Shown: positions 8,840 through 18,275, counted from the stretch's first letter. The stretch: DNA of 64,000 bases from Advenella incenata (GCF_004217095.1 NZ_SHKO01000002.1:806001-870000), one strand, 5' to 3'. Notes: generated by a model not told the origin, from the letters alone. Numbers and translations: made by a program.

Positions 8840-9937
8840 ATGTTTAACCCAGACCTGCCATATAACGATTTACCCCGTCTGCCGCCAAAAGCGGATATCG
8901 AGACAAAAGCCATTCTAAAAGCGTGCATTGACGCCAAGGCCTCACTGGCGGGTTTGAAGGCCATGGCAAAGCGCATTCCGAACCAGGAAATGCTGATTAA
9001 TATTATTCCTATGCTGGAAGCGCAGGCCAGTTCTGAAATTGAAAATATCGTTACGACCACAGACCGGCTCTTTCAGTATGCGAGCGACGAGTCGAATGTT
9101 CTGGCCGATCCTGCAACGAAAGAGGCCTTGCGCTATAGAACCGCGCTGTACCGCGGATACCAGTCACTTAACTCAAGGCCGCTGACGACGGCTACTGCAG
9201 TTCAGATATGCCGAACCATCAAAGGGGTGGAAACGGATATCCGTCGCGTGCCGGGTACGGCACTGCTGAACGAGGCCACAGGGCAGATTGTTTATACGCC
9301 ACCGGACGGGGAAGGGGCAATTCGCGATCTTCTTGCAGATTGGGAACGGTTCATTCACACGCAAACCGACATTGACCCTCTTATCCGCATGGCTGTTATG
9401 CACTATCAATTTGAAGCGATTCACCCTTTCAGTGATGGCAACGGTAGAACCGGTCGTGTACTGAACCTGCTTTTTTTGATTTCCGAGAACTTGCTTGAAG
9501 CGCCTATTCTTTACCTGAGCGGCTACATTATCCAGAATAAATCAGAATACTATCGTCGGCTGTTGCGAGTGACAACAGAGCAGGAGTGGGAATCATGGAT
9601 TTTGTATATGTTGCAGGCCACGCATAGCACCGCTGAATGGACGTCGAAAAAAATCATCGCCATTTGTGACTTGATGGACCAAATTCGGCAACAACTACGC
9701 CAGGCCCTGCCGAAGATTTATAGCTACGAACTCGTCGACCTTATCTTTACACAGCCCTATTGCAGGATTGCCAATATTGTGGACCAGGGAATTGCCCAAC
9801 GCCAAACGGCGTCAAAGATACTACAGGCGCTTGTTGCGCAAAATGTATTGAGAGAAGTTCAGTTGGGACGCGAAAAAATATTCATCAATGTTGAATTGAT
9901 GCGATTGCTGGCGCGTGAGGACGACAGCCCGAGCTAA
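8840..9937 (+). CDS. Fic-family AMPylase with N-terminal inhibitory motif and C-terminal winged helix
   Basis: Predicted adenylyltransferase (AMP transfer from ATP to protein hydroxyls), 365 residues, cytoplasmic. Residues 64-69 (S-S-E-I-E-N) match the (S/T)xxxE(G/N) inhibitory helix, placing it in class II, where the glutamate (Glu68) blocks ATP until relieved. The catalytic loop is complete: HPFSDGNGRTGR at residues 195-206. The last 85 residues (IANIVDQGIAQRQTASKILQ) form a winged helix, as in the Shewanella Fic protein of similar length. The operator array directly upstream suggests autoregulation. The natural protein target is unknown. Confidence 0.93.
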   Translation: MFNPDLPYNDLPRLPPKADIETKAILKACIDAKASLAGLKAMAKRIPNQEMLINIIPMLEAQASSEIENIVTTTDRLFQYASDESNVLADPATKEALRYRTALYRGYQSLNSRPLTTATAVQICRTIKGVETDIRRVPGTALLNEATGQIVYTPPDGEGAIRDLLADWERFIHTQTDIDPLIRMAVMHYQFEAIHPFSDGNGRTGRVLNLLFLISENLLEAPILYLSGYIIQNKSEYYRRLLRVTTEQEWESWILYMLQATHSTAEWTSKKIIAICDLMDQIRQQLRQALPKIYSYELVDLIFTQPYCRIANIVDQGIAQRQTASKILQALVAQNVLREVQLGREKIFINVELMRLLAREDDSPS

Positions 9938-10068
9938 TAAAACGGCGTAACCCATTAATCAGGAATTTGTGCCAGATAGGATCTTTTATCTCGCTGCGTG
10001 AAAAACCAGGCATCGTCAATTGTTTGTGATATTTCAGTCTTAATATGCGTGCTATTGAGGTAAATTTT

Positions 10069-10374
10069 ATGAAAAAGGTCAGTGGTGTAGTCATAAGTGA
10101 ATTTGACGTCTCTGAGTACTTAACCACACCGGAGGATATCGTCGCATATCTGAATGCCGCAATTGAAGAGGGCGACGACGAGCTGTTTTTGGCAGCACTA
10201 GGGGATGTCGCGAAAGCGCAAGGAATGGCTCAGATCTCTGAAGCGACTGGCCTGGGTCGTGAGAGTCTTTATAAAACGTTCTCAGGAAAGACCAAGCCAC
10301 GTTTCGAGACGGTTAACGCAGTACTCAAAGCTTTTGGCGCGTCTATTCAGCTTACGGCAAAAGTGGGGCGTTAA
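10069..10374 (+). CDS. HigA-like helix-turn-helix antitoxin, apparently without its toxin
   Basis: DNA-binding protein of about 101 residues matching the probable addiction-module antidote family: N-terminal SEFDVSEYLTTPEDIVAYLN and then a helix-turn-helix (MAQISEATGLGRESLYKTFS, then GKTKPRFETVNAVLKAFG). The start is ATG 10069, preceded by GAGGT at a good distance; the longer frame from 10045 lacks one. Members of this family normally sit directly after a HigB/RelE-type toxin gene. No such gene exists here: the 131 bp before it are empty and fic is next. It may be a solitary regulator, the partner of fic, or a leftover antitoxin. Confidence 0.85.
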   Translation: MKKVSGVVISEFDVSEYLTTPEDIVAYLNAAIEEGDDELFLAALGDVAKAQGMAQISEATGLGRESLYKTFSGKTKPRFETVNAVLKAFGASIQLTAKVGR

Positions 10375-10541
10375 GTTGTTGTAAAGTGGTGCCCGAGTCG
10401 CTGCGCTCGGCTCAACGATTCCGGACATTTTCATGTAAAGGCGCTTAGGGCCTTTGGATTTCAATTGCGTTTCAACAGCTCGATACCGGTCCAACGTTGG
10501 GGTGACCGTATAGTTCAACCGCTTATCTCTTGGTCGGCATC

Positions 10542-11234
10542 CTATTTCCCCGACGTATTCTTCTTACTCAACCGCTCGTAATTATCCCGCAGCAGCAAGC
10601 CCGCAAAATAAATATGCTCGCGCATCAGCTGTTCGGCCCGCGCAGCATCCTTTTCAATCACAGCCGTGACGATACGGTGATGGTCCTGGTGCGAGCGGCT
10701 GATTATGCCGTGATCTTCCCACAGCATGATCCGGTCCGAGGCAAAGGGCGCGGTCTGCGCCTGGGTGGTGAATCGGGTAACCCAAGAGTTTTCCGCCGCA
10801 GACAGTAGCGTCTCATGTAGCGTGACGTTCATCTCCTGGTAGGGCGCGTGATCTTCGGGTAACAGCACGCCCTTATCCAGAATCGCATCGCCTTGCGCCA
10901 GGCATGCCTTGAGTTTGCTGATGGCAAGATCGGACAGCCCTTTTTGCGCAGCGCGACGACAGGCCAGCCCTTCGAGCACCGCACGCACTTCATAAGCGCC
11001 GATGATGTCTTCATATTGATAAACCCGCACGGTGTAGCCGCGCTTGGTTCGATGCTCCAATAGGCCTTCATTACCCAGGTTGCCAAGCGCCGCGCGCACC
11101 GGCGTGCGCGATACCCCAAGTTTTTCCGCCAGCGGAATTTCTTCCAGGCGCTCGCCGGGTTGCAATATGCCTTGCAGGATCCAGCTACGGAGCGTGTGGG
11201 TGACGTGATCAGCCAGGGTGTTCATTGGTTTCAT
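10542..11234 (-). CDS. GntR-family regulator, FCD subfamily
   Basis: Repressor-type transcription factor of 230 residues. The GntR winged helix occupies residues 5-75 (LRSWILQGILQPGERLEEIP, LAEKLGVSRTPVRAAL, LLEHRTKRGYTVR). Residues 80-220 are the helical FCD ligand domain with its metal-binding histidines (for example FHE-like LHETLLSAAEN and HQDHHRIVTAV). It is divergent from the TRAP transporter operon at 11520, and the gap holds repeated TGTATACA-type palindromes, one of which overlaps its own start codon region. It therefore probably represses both itself and the catabolic operon until the substrate or an intermediate binds. Confidence 0.92.
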   Translation of the reverse strand: MKPMNTLADHVTHTLRSWILQGILQPGERLEEIPLAEKLGVSRTPVRAALGNLGNEGLLEHRTKRGYTVRVYQYEDIIGAYEVRAVLEGLACRRAAQKGLSDLAISKLKACLAQGDAILDKGVLLPEDHAPYQEMNVTLHETLLSAAENSWVTRFTTQAQTAPFASDRIMLWEDHGIISRSHQDHHRIVTAVIEKDAARAEQLMREHIYFAGLLLRDNYERLSKKNTSGK

Positions 11235-11390
11235 GTATACATAAATAGAAAAGACTCATACTCCAGTATACGTAAAATTCCCGAAACTAGGGAAATCACT
11301 AATAAACTTCCTTCCTTCATGTATGCACAATGGCATTTATTCAAAGGTTTTACCCTAAAAAACCGCCAATTTTTATAACTGTGTATACAT
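11233..11390. promoter_or_regulatory. TGTATACAT operators between the GntR gene and the TRAP operon
   Basis: Four related sites occupy this divergent promoter region: ATGTATACAT at 11233-11242 (a perfect palindrome touching the regulator's start), a GTATAC core at 11266-11271, ATGTATGCAC at 11319-11328, and GTGTATACAT at 11381-11390. Short symmetric TNGTATACNA-like sites are characteristic of FCD-type GntR regulators, so these are the best candidates for its binding sites. Confidence 0.75.
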
Positions 11391-11519
11391 GAGACAAAAA
11401 ATCCACATCGCGGATAGGCCCGCGCGTTCGCCTGATACTTCGGGCGTTTTCCAGGCAGGGGCCGCTATCACGCAGCCATATTTTCCACAACACGACACCG
11501 CGATCAGGAGGAACAGGCC

Positions 11520-12050
11520 ATGGACCGATTAATTGTGCTGGCCAGCCGCGCGCTGGTTTTGCTGTGTTCGGCAGCGCTAGTCCTGATGATGCTGCAGGTC
11601 ACGTTTGATGTGGCCGGCAAGTATTTGTTCGATCAGCCCATCCCTGGCAGCGAGGCGATTGTGGCCAGCTACTACATGGTGGCCATTGTGTTCCTGCCGC
11701 TGGCCTGGGTGGAAGTGTGCGGCGAATCCATTGTGGTCGAGCTGCTCTATAACATTGCCTCAAAACCCATCCGCGTCATCATGGCCGCCCTGGGTACCGC
11801 GGCAACGGTGATCTGCTACGGGTTCCTGGCCTGGTTTCTGTGGGCGCCGGCCATGCATGCGTACCAGATTGGCGAATTCGATTCGAGTACCTGGAACGTG
11901 ATTACCTGGCCCAGCCGGTTTTTGCTGCCGCTAGGTCTGGGCTTGGGCGCCGTCGTCGCCTTGCTTCAGTTGCTTCGTATCGTGACCGGACGCCCACCAC
12001 TGCATCATGGCATTGTCGATGATGTCACTGATCTTCCAGAACAAATTTAA
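11520..12050 (+). CDS. TRAP transporter small membrane subunit (DctQ type)
   Basis: Small integral membrane component of a TRAP transporter, 176 residues with four predicted transmembrane helices. It has the family block PIPGSEAIVASYYMVAIVF followed by LAWVEVCGESIVVELLY. It links the periplasmic binding protein to the large permease and is required for sodium-driven uptake. The start is fixed by the strong ribosome-binding site AGGAGGAACAGG. It is the first gene of the operon; the large subunit begins 10 bp after its stop. Confidence 0.93.
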   Translation: MDRLIVLASRALVLLCSAALVLMMLQVTFDVAGKYLFDQPIPGSEAIVASYYMVAIVFLPLAWVEVCGESIVVELLYNIASKPIRVIMAALGTAATVICYGFLAWFLWAPAMHAYQIGEFDSSTWNVITWPSRFLLPLGLGLGAVVALLQLLRIVTGRPPLHHGIVDDVTDLPEQI

Positions 12051-12060
12051 GGGAACAGCA

Positions 12061-13362
12061 ATGGATCCGTTGTTAATTGGTGTACTCGGCATTTGTTTGC
12101 TGCTAGCTTTTATTGCCACACGCTTTCCCATTGGTATCGCCATGGGGCTGGTGGGTTTTCTGGGCATTATCCTTATTATTGGCGTGACGCCCGCGATTGG
12201 CGTGGCCAAGGCCGTTCCCTATGAACTGGTGGGCGACTGGAACCTGTCGGCCGTGCCCATGTTTTTGCTGATGGGGTATTTCGCATCGGCTGCAGGCTTA
12301 ACGCGCGGCTTGTTCAGTGCGGCCCGGATCTTCCTGGGTAAAGTACCCGGGGGGCTGGCGTCAGCGACCGTGTTGGCCAGCGCGCTTTTTGCGTCGGCCA
12401 GCGGCTCCAGCGTGGCGACTGCCGCCGCCTTTTCCCGCATTGCCGTTCCTGAAATGCTCAGGGCTGGTTATAAGCCATCTTTGGCCACAGCCTCGGTAGC
12501 GTCGGCAGGCACATTAGGCTCCCTGATTCCGCCCAGTGTATTGTTGATTATCTATGGGCTAATTACCGATCTGTCGATTGGCACGCTGTTTGTGGCGGCG
12601 GTGATTCCTGGCCTGCTTTCTGCCGTTGTATACATCGCCATGATTACCATTCGCTGCAAGCTGGATCCGTCCCTGGCGCCCCGAATCAATGAGACCTATA
12701 CGGCAGAGCAAAAAAAAGAGGCGATCAGGGACATCTGGCCGTTGCCGCTGCTGATTGCCGGCGTCCTGGGCGGGATCTTCACGGGTGTGTTTACCGCGAC
12801 CGAGGCCGGCGCCATCGGTGCATTCCTGGCGGTTGTCATTGCGGTTGTGCGGCGCCAGTTTACGTTGAAGGTGGCTGAAAAAGCCCTGTTCGATACGGCA
12901 GTCAGCACATCTGCCATATTTATTATTGTGGTGGGCGCTGCGATCTTCTCGCGCTTTATTGCGCTCTCAACGCTGCCGGTATGGGTGACCAGTTCGCTCA
13001 GTGGCCTTGATTTTATTACCGTCATTATCCTGATCTGTCTTGTTTATCTGGTGCTGGGCTGCTTCATGGAGAGCATTTCCATCATGCTGCTCACGCTGCC
13101 TGTGCTGTCTCCGCTATTGGATGGCTATGGCATCAATATGATCTGGTTTGGCGTGCTGGTGGTCAAATTGCTTGAGATCGGCCTGATCACGCCGCCGCTG
13201 GGCTTAAATGTGTATGTCATTCGCTCAAGCCTGGGTAAATCGGTCTCCCTGGGCACCATCTTCAAGGGCGTGACCTGGTTTATTGTTGCCGACATTTTCA
13301 CGGTCGCGTGCATGATCGCCTTCCCGATCCTTACGCTCTGGCTGCCTTCTTTTATGCAATAA
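12061..13362 (+). CDS. TRAP transporter large permease subunit (DctM type)
   Basis: Transport channel of the TRAP system, 433 residues and about twelve hydrophobic segments. Characteristic features are GLVGFLGIILIIGVTPAIG near the start, the FASASGSSVATAAAFSRIA block, AGTLGSLIPPSVLLIIYGLI, and the C-terminal ITPPLGLNVYVIRSS. The start at 12061 is chosen over an upstream in-frame ATG at 12007 because AAGGGA precedes it and the longer version would overlap the small-subunit gene. Together with its neighbours it imports an organic acid or similar compound. Confidence 0.94.
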   Translation: MDPLLIGVLGICLLLAFIATRFPIGIAMGLVGFLGIILIIGVTPAIGVAKAVPYELVGDWNLSAVPMFLLMGYFASAAGLTRGLFSAARIFLGKVPGGLASATVLASALFASASGSSVATAAAFSRIAVPEMLRAGYKPSLATASVASAGTLGSLIPPSVLLIIYGLITDLSIGTLFVAAVIPGLLSAVVYIAMITIRCKLDPSLAPRINETYTAEQKKEAIRDIWPLPLLIAGVLGGIFTGVFTATEAGAIGAFLAVVIAVVRRQFTLKVAEKALFDTAVSTSAIFIIVVGAAIFSRFIALSTLPVWVTSSLSGLDFITVIILICLVYLVLGCFMESISIMLLTLPVLSPLLDGYGINMIWFGVLVVKLLEIGLITPPLGLNVYVIRSSLGKSVSLGTIFKGVTWFIVADIFTVACMIAFPILTLWLPSFMQ

Positions 13363-13430
13363 ACAATTGAACATTATTCCAAGACAGATCGTTGTCACAG
13401 ACGATCTGCAACCCAACGAGGAGCACAATC

Positions 13431-14546
13431 ATGAAAAAAACTGTAATGACACTTGCAATTGCCAGCCTGCTGGCATCAACCGCCGCAATGGCCGCAAGCT
13501 ACCGGGCCACCAACTGGCTGCAACCCATCCATACACTGAATGCAGAGCCATACCAGAAATTTGCCGAGGGTCTGAAAAAAGCCACCAATGACGAGATTGC
13601 CTTTACGGTGTATTCCGGGGGCGCGCTGGTGCCGGCCAAGGCAACCATTCAGGCCTTGCGCGACGGTACGGCGCAACTGGGTATCGTGTACGCCGGGTAC
13701 ACGCCGGCAGAGCTGCCCCTGAATAACGTGCTGGTCGACCTGGGCTTTCTGGTCAAGGACCCTATGGCCGCTGCCTTTGCCTATACCGAAATCAATCTGT
13801 CCAACAAGGATTTGATTAACGAATGGCAAAAGCAGGGCGTGATCTTTGCCGGTGGCTATTCAACGCCGATCTATAACTTCATGTGTGCCAAGCCCATTCA
13901 GTCTTTGGCGGATGCCAAGGGTAAAAAAATCCGTACAGCGGGCGGCACGCAAACCGACTGGGTCGCCAGCATTGGCGGCGTACCGGTTTCGGTGCCCATC
14001 GGCGACGTGTATACGGGCCTGTCGCGTGGCTCCGTGGACTGCACCATGGCCGAAGTGCCCAACCTGATCAACTCGAAATTCATTGAGGTTGCCAAATCCA
14101 TTACGCGTCTTGACATGGGCGCCGTGCCCGGCGCGACTTATGTGCTGAATCCGGATTTCTGGAAGGAGCTGTCTGCCGAGCACAAGAAAACTATGGTCTC
14201 GCTGATGGCCAAAGGCCTGGCGGACCAGCAGGTGGGTTATTCGGCCCGGGCAGACGAAGCATTGAAGCTGGCGCAGGAGAAAATCAAGGTAATCAAGCCC
14301 GACCAGGATCTGGTTGACGCCCTGGCGGCGTTCCAGACCAGTTATATCAAAGAGCTGGCCAAATCTTCCGTGAAAGAACGCAAGATTGCAGACCCGACGA
14401 ACCTGATCAACCAGTACACCAAGCTGGAAGCCAAGTGGAGCGGCCTGCTGGACAAGGTTGATCGCAAGGATGCCAATGCCGTGGCCAAATTGCTGGAACA
14501 GGAACTCTACAGCAAGATCAATACGGATACCTTCGTTTTGCCATAA
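13431..14546 (+). CDS. TRAP transporter periplasmic substrate-binding protein (DctP type)
   Basis: Extracytoplasmic receptor of the TRAP system, about 371 residues with a signal peptide (TVMTLAIASLLASTAAMAA). The body shows the DctP pattern, with KKIRTAGGTQTDWVASIGGV containing the conserved arginine that salt-bridges a carboxylate ligand, and PVSVPIGDVYTGLSRGSVDC. The start is ATG 13431, with GAGGAG upstream; a longer frame from 13392 is not supported. A small GC-rich hairpin (CGGGCC / GGCCCG, near 14570) follows the gene and might reduce read-through into the enzyme genes. Confidence 0.92.
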   Translation: MKKTVMTLAIASLLASTAAMAASYRATNWLQPIHTLNAEPYQKFAEGLKKATNDEIAFTVYSGGALVPAKATIQALRDGTAQLGIVYAGYTPAELPLNNVLVDLGFLVKDPMAAAFAYTEINLSNKDLINEWQKQGVIFAGGYSTPIYNFMCAKPIQSLADAKGKKIRTAGGTQTDWVASIGGVPVSVPIGDVYTGLSRGSVDCTMAEVPNLINSKFIEVAKSITRLDMGAVPGATYVLNPDFWKELSAEHKKTMVSLMAKGLADQQVGYSARADEALKLAQEKIKVIKPDQDLVDALAAFQTSYIKELAKSSVKERKIADPTNLINQYTKLEAKWSGLLDKVDRKDANAVAKLLEQELYSKINTDTFVLP

Positions 14547-14619
14547 GCGGAGCAGCCCCGATTCCAGAGGCGCGGGCCATGGACGGCCCGGGTAGATTAC
14601 CGTTTTTCAGGAACAGACT

Positions 14620-15030
14620 ATGAATCACGAGCGTGATAGTACCGTTGCGACAGTACGCAACCTTTACGCCAGGCAGGCGCATCTGATCGATAGCGGCCAG
14701 CACGATGACTGGGCGCATACCTTTACCCAGGATGGCCAATTTCACTCGCCTACTTATGGACAGCCAGCAATCGGATACGAGCAACTGGCAGGTATTTCAA
14801 AGGCGTTTAGCCAGGCTGCGCAAAAGAGCGGCGAACGCCATCGGCATCTGGTTGACAACATCTGGGTGGTTGAATGCGATGCGACCAGTGCCCAGGTGCG
14901 GGCTTACTTGTCGATTGTGGCAACCAAGGAGGCGGGCGAGACGCGAATACTGCGCATTGTCACGCTTGACGACCAGTTGGCCATGACGGAACAAGGGTGG
15001 CAGGTGAGCCGTCGCATGGTGACGTATTGA
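14620..15030 (+). CDS. SnoaL-like / NTF2-fold protein
   Basis: Protein of 136 residues with the cone-shaped NTF2-like fold typical of SnoaL_4 proteins: an N-terminal helix pair (VRNLYARQAHLIDSGQHDDW), then DGQFHSPTYGQPAIGYEQLAG and repeated beta strands ending in GWQVSRRMVTY. Such proteins are small hydratases, isomerases or dioxygenase-subunit-like enzymes acting on cyclic substrates. The start has CAGGAAC upstream. Its place behind the TRAP genes and before two dehydrogenases suggests a step in the same pathway. A second, longer family member is at 18276. Confidence 0.82.
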   Translation: MNHERDSTVATVRNLYARQAHLIDSGQHDDWAHTFTQDGQFHSPTYGQPAIGYEQLAGISKAFSQAAQKSGERHRHLVDNIWVVECDATSAQVRAYLSIVATKEAGETRILRIVTLDDQLAMTEQGWQVSRRMVTY

Positions 15031-15162
15031 TGGTGGGTTGAGGGAGCAGTGGCGGCATATTAAGGGCGACATACCGATTTCAGTTGGCAAGCCTGCAGGA
15101 CGCGATGATGCTAGATGACGCGCGTTCACAGGTGTTTATGAATTTTTATTAAGGACGTAGAA

Positions 15163-15975
15163 GTGGAAAATCAATCGAATAACAAACAGCCGGCATTCAA
15201 ACTCGCACAGTATCCGGAACTGGCCGGGCGCGTGGCAGTGGTAACCGGCGCGGCAAGAGGAATGGGCGCATGCTTTGCGGCAGGGCTGGCCAGCCAGGGC
15301 GTGCATGTGATTGGCGTGGACATCAATGAAGAAGAACTGAAGGCGGCGTTTGCCAAATCACAGGCGGCAGATGGCAAGACGCAAGGCGGTGGAACGCTTA
15401 CCTCCCTGAGAGGCGATGTGACCTCCAGCGAGAGCCTGGTCCAGATCGCCGAAGAGGCCGTCAAACGGTTTGGTCGCCTGGATATGTGGGTCAGTAACGC
15501 CGGCGTGTTCCCGCAATCGGAGATAGGATCGGTGACGGCCGAGCAAGTACGACAGACATTCGGCGTTAATGTAGACGGAGTGTTCTTTGGGGCACAGGCG
15601 GCTGCAGACGTGATGCAACCGGGCGGCGTGATTGTGAACATGGCTTCTGTGGCGGCCTTCCGGGTACGGCGCGGCCGGGCCATTTACTCGGCAACCAAGG
15701 CTGCTGTACACAACCTGACCCGCTCGCTGGCGGTGGAACTGGGCGACAAGGGCATTCGGGTCAACGCCCTGGCGCCAGGGTTTATTGATACGGAAATGAC
15801 TAACTGGGTGCGCGAAATACCGGGCGCCATGGACAAGGCCCTGGCCTCTATCCCGCTGGGCCATATCGGCACGCCCGAGCATGTACTGGGCGCATTGCTG
15901 TTTCTGGTCTCCGATTCTGCATCTTATGTATCGGGCCAGACGCTGGGCGTAGACGGGGGCTCGCGCCATGGCTGA
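15163..15975 (+). CDS. short-chain dehydrogenase/reductase, first of the catabolic cluster
   Basis: NAD(P)-dependent oxidoreductase of 270 residues. The cofactor motif TGAARGMG (TGxxxGxG) lies near residue 29, the NAG motif in WVSNAGVF, and the catalytic tyrosine/lysine pair in YSATKAAVH, preceded by the serine region MASVAAF. The C-terminus GQTLGVDGGSRHG is standard for the family. It likely oxidises a secondary alcohol of the imported substrate. The start is GTG 15163, after AAGGACG. The next dehydrogenase gene starts 8 bp before this one ends, so the two are translationally coupled. Confidence 0.93.
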   Translation: MENQSNNKQPAFKLAQYPELAGRVAVVTGAARGMGACFAAGLASQGVHVIGVDINEEELKAAFAKSQAADGKTQGGGTLTSLRGDVTSSESLVQIAEEAVKRFGRLDMWVSNAGVFPQSEIGSVTAEQVRQTFGVNVDGVFFGAQAAADVMQPGGVIVNMASVAAFRVRRGRAIYSATKAAVHNLTRSLAVELGDKGIRVNALAPGFIDTEMTNWVREIPGAMDKALASIPLGHIGTPEHVLGALLFLVSDSASYVSGQTLGVDGGSRHG

Positions 15976-16756
15976 TCCCAAGGGAGCGGTAATCATTACA
16001 GGCGGTGCACAGGGCATGGGCCAATCCCATGCGCAGGCGCTGGCCCAGGCTGGTTGGCATGTTTGCGTGGCAGACGTCAAGGACACTGCCGCGACCGTCG
16101 CTGCCATTGGCGAGAACGGCGGCTCTGCCAGCGGCCATGTGCTGGACGTGACCGATTCCAAATCGTGGGAGGCGCTGGCCGATGACATTCGAAATAATCT
16201 GGGCCCATTGGTGGGGTTGGTCAATAACGCCGGTGTCTCGTATCGTCAGAGCATGGGCGACACGGACGATGCCAACTGGGACCGCGTCATGGCTGTGAAC
16301 CTGACCGGCCCATTCTATGGCATGAGAACCATGGCACCGCTCATGCGTGAGAGCGGGGGCGGGTCTATCGTGAATATTTCTTCCATTTCCGGCCAGTTGG
16401 GTTACCACGGCGCGGCCTACGGGGCCAGCAAATGGGGCTTGCGTGGGCTGACTAAAACCGCTGCAGCCGAATATGCGCCCTGGGGCATTCGTGCCAACTC
16501 CATACACCCGGGCCTGATCGAGACCGCCATGGTCAATAGCGCCACGGCCTTTGTTGCGTCATCGCTCAAATCCATTCCCCTGGCGCGCGCCGGGCAGCCT
16601 TCAGAAGTGAGCGCCGCCGTGGTCTTTCTTATTTCTGAAGCCTCTTCATATATGAGCGGCAGTGAACTAACAGTGGATGGCGCGCTGGTTGCTGCCGGCA
16701 CCTACTGGCGTATCAATCACGAGGCAGCCGAAGTATCACAGGGAGGCGACTTATGA
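15968..16756 (+). CDS. short-chain dehydrogenase/reductase, second of the catabolic cluster
   Basis: NAD(P)-dependent oxidoreductase of 262 residues. Motifs are TGGAQGMG (cofactor), VNNAGVS, the serine region NISSISGQLG and the catalytic YGASKWGLR. It overlaps the upstream dehydrogenase by 8 bp and the downstream flavoprotein by 4 bp, a tight operon. It is clearly diverged from its neighbour, so it presumably acts on a different intermediate or with a different stereochemistry. Confidence 0.93.
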   Translation: MADPKGAVIITGGAQGMGQSHAQALAQAGWHVCVADVKDTAATVAAIGENGGSASGHVLDVTDSKSWEALADDIRNNLGPLVGLVNNAGVSYRQSMGDTDDANWDRVMAVNLTGPFYGMRTMAPLMRESGGGSIVNISSISGQLGYHGAAYGASKWGLRGLTKTAAAEYAPWGIRANSIHPGLIETAMVNSATAFVASSLKSIPLARAGQPSEVSAAVVFLISEASSYMSGSELTVDGALVAAGTYWRINHEAAEVSQGGDL

Positions 16757-18195
16757 ACAACTGGGATGTGATTGTGATCGGCGCTGGGGGCGCGGGCCTG
16801 GCCGCCGCGATCTCTGCCGCCGAACAGGGCGCGCGCGTGGTCATTCTGGAATCGGAAAAAGAGATCGGCGGATCAACCCAATTGTCTGCTGGCATGTTTA
16901 CCGCCGCCAACACCAGCGTGCAGCGTGCGCTGGGCGTGGAAGATTCTGCCGAGCGGTTTTTCCAGCACTACATGGACCTGAATCAGTGGCGCCTGCGCCC
17001 GGGACTGATCAAACGCTTTTGCGATGAATCGGGCCCCACGCTGGAATGGTTGATTACACTTGGCGTAGATTTCCCCGCCAAGTTCTCTACCAACGCTCAC
17101 GACCCTGGCCTGATGCAGGCCGGCGTGGAAGACGTGTGGCGTGGCCATGTGCCCAAAGACCAGGGCTATGGCCTGGTTACCGCGCTGAACCAGCAACGAC
17201 TGGCCAAAGGCATCGACCTGTTCCTGGATAACCGGGTAGAAGACCTGGTGGTGGAAGACGGGCAGGTGCGCGGCATCCGGATTGGTGGTGAGTTGATCGA
17301 GGCCTCTGCCGTGATTGTGGCCAGTGGCGGCTTTGCGCATAACAGCCACCTGCGCCGCCTGTATTACCCCGAAACGCTGGAAGCGGGCGAAGACCTGTTC
17401 ATTGTTGCCGCGCCCGGCAGCCGGGGCGACCATATCCGCTTTGCCGAATCGTCCAACGCGGCACTCACCGGCCACGGCCAGGGCCTCTTGATGGTGACCT
17501 CTTATATACAGCGCCTGCACCACTGGCAGTCTGGCTTTCCGCCACGCTCGCGGATCTACATTAATCAGGCGGGCGACAGGTTCATGAACGAAGACATTCC
17601 CTATGCGGTATCGCCCGGCATTGTGCGTGACAACGGTGGCAGCGTATGGAACGTGTTCGATGAAAAAGCGCGCAACGCGCTGCCCGACGGCTACGCCCAC
17701 TGGAACAAAGAACGCATTGAGCAAGACGCCAGGGCAGGGTACATGCTAAGTGCGGACACCCTGGAAGAACTCGCCGCCAAAATGCACGTACCGGCAGACC
17801 ATTTGACTGCTGCTGTTGCGCGCTGGAACGAACAACTGCCCAATGGCCAAGACCCGGACTTCCTGCGCCAGGCGACCATGCAAAACAAGGGCGACACAAA
17901 GCCCCTTGAGCCCATCGCCCACCCGCCATACTACGCGGCCCGGACATGCCCTGCAGAACTGGTGTGCACACACACGGGCCTGACCATCGACACTGAAGCA
18001 CGTGTATGCGATGTACGGGGCGCGGTGATTAAAGGCCTTTATGCGGCAGGCGAAGCAGGCGGTGGCGTGCTGGGCAACCGGTACGTGGGTGGCGGCAACT
18101 CCATCGCGAATGCGTTGACTATTGGGCGTATTGCGGGGGTGTCTGCGGCCAGAGATGCGGCGCAGAATGTTGAGCAGAGTACGGCAGCGGGATGA
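16753..18195 (+). CDS. FAD-dependent dehydrogenase, fumarate reductase / 3-ketosteroid dehydrogenase type
   Basis: Flavoprotein of 480 residues. The N-terminal dinucleotide fold is VIVIGAGGAGLAAAISAAEQ with an acidic residue at the end of the second strand (VVILESE), followed by GGSTQLSAGMF. The C-terminus has the second FAD-contact block LYAAGEAGGGVLGNRYVGGG. Relatives remove two hydrogens next to a carbonyl (delta-dehydrogenases) or reduce the corresponding double bond. Overlap of 4 bp with the preceding dehydrogenase ties it to the pathway. With two dehydrogenases and two SnoaL-like proteins, a cyclic or terpenoid/steroid-like ketone substrate is a reasonable guess, not a proof. Confidence 0.91.
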   Translation: MNNWDVIVIGAGGAGLAAAISAAEQGARVVILESEKEIGGSTQLSAGMFTAANTSVQRALGVEDSAERFFQHYMDLNQWRLRPGLIKRFCDESGPTLEWLITLGVDFPAKFSTNAHDPGLMQAGVEDVWRGHVPKDQGYGLVTALNQQRLAKGIDLFLDNRVEDLVVEDGQVRGIRIGGELIEASAVIVASGGFAHNSHLRRLYYPETLEAGEDLFIVAAPGSRGDHIRFAESSNAALTGHGQGLLMVTSYIQRLHHWQSGFPPRSRIYINQAGDRFMNEDIPYAVSPGIVRDNGGSVWNVFDEKARNALPDGYAHWNKERIEQDARAGYMLSADTLEELAAKMHVPADHLTAAVARWNEQLPNGQDPDFLRQATMQNKGDTKPLEPIAHPPYYAARTCPAELVCTHTGLTIDTEARVCDVRGAVIKGLYAAGEAGGGVLGNRYVGGGNSIANALTIGRIAGVSAARDAAQNVEQSTAAG

Positions 18196-18275
18196 TGTAT
18201 TTGGATTTTTTTGATGAGACAGACTAACCATAGCCGGGCGAAAAGCAGCCTGGCCTTATTTGTGAAGCAAAAACC

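Noticed and set aside
14566-14587. GC-rich hairpin after the DctP gene as a full terminator
   Set aside because: The stem is only 6 bp and no T run follows directly; it may at most weaken read-through into the enzyme genes.
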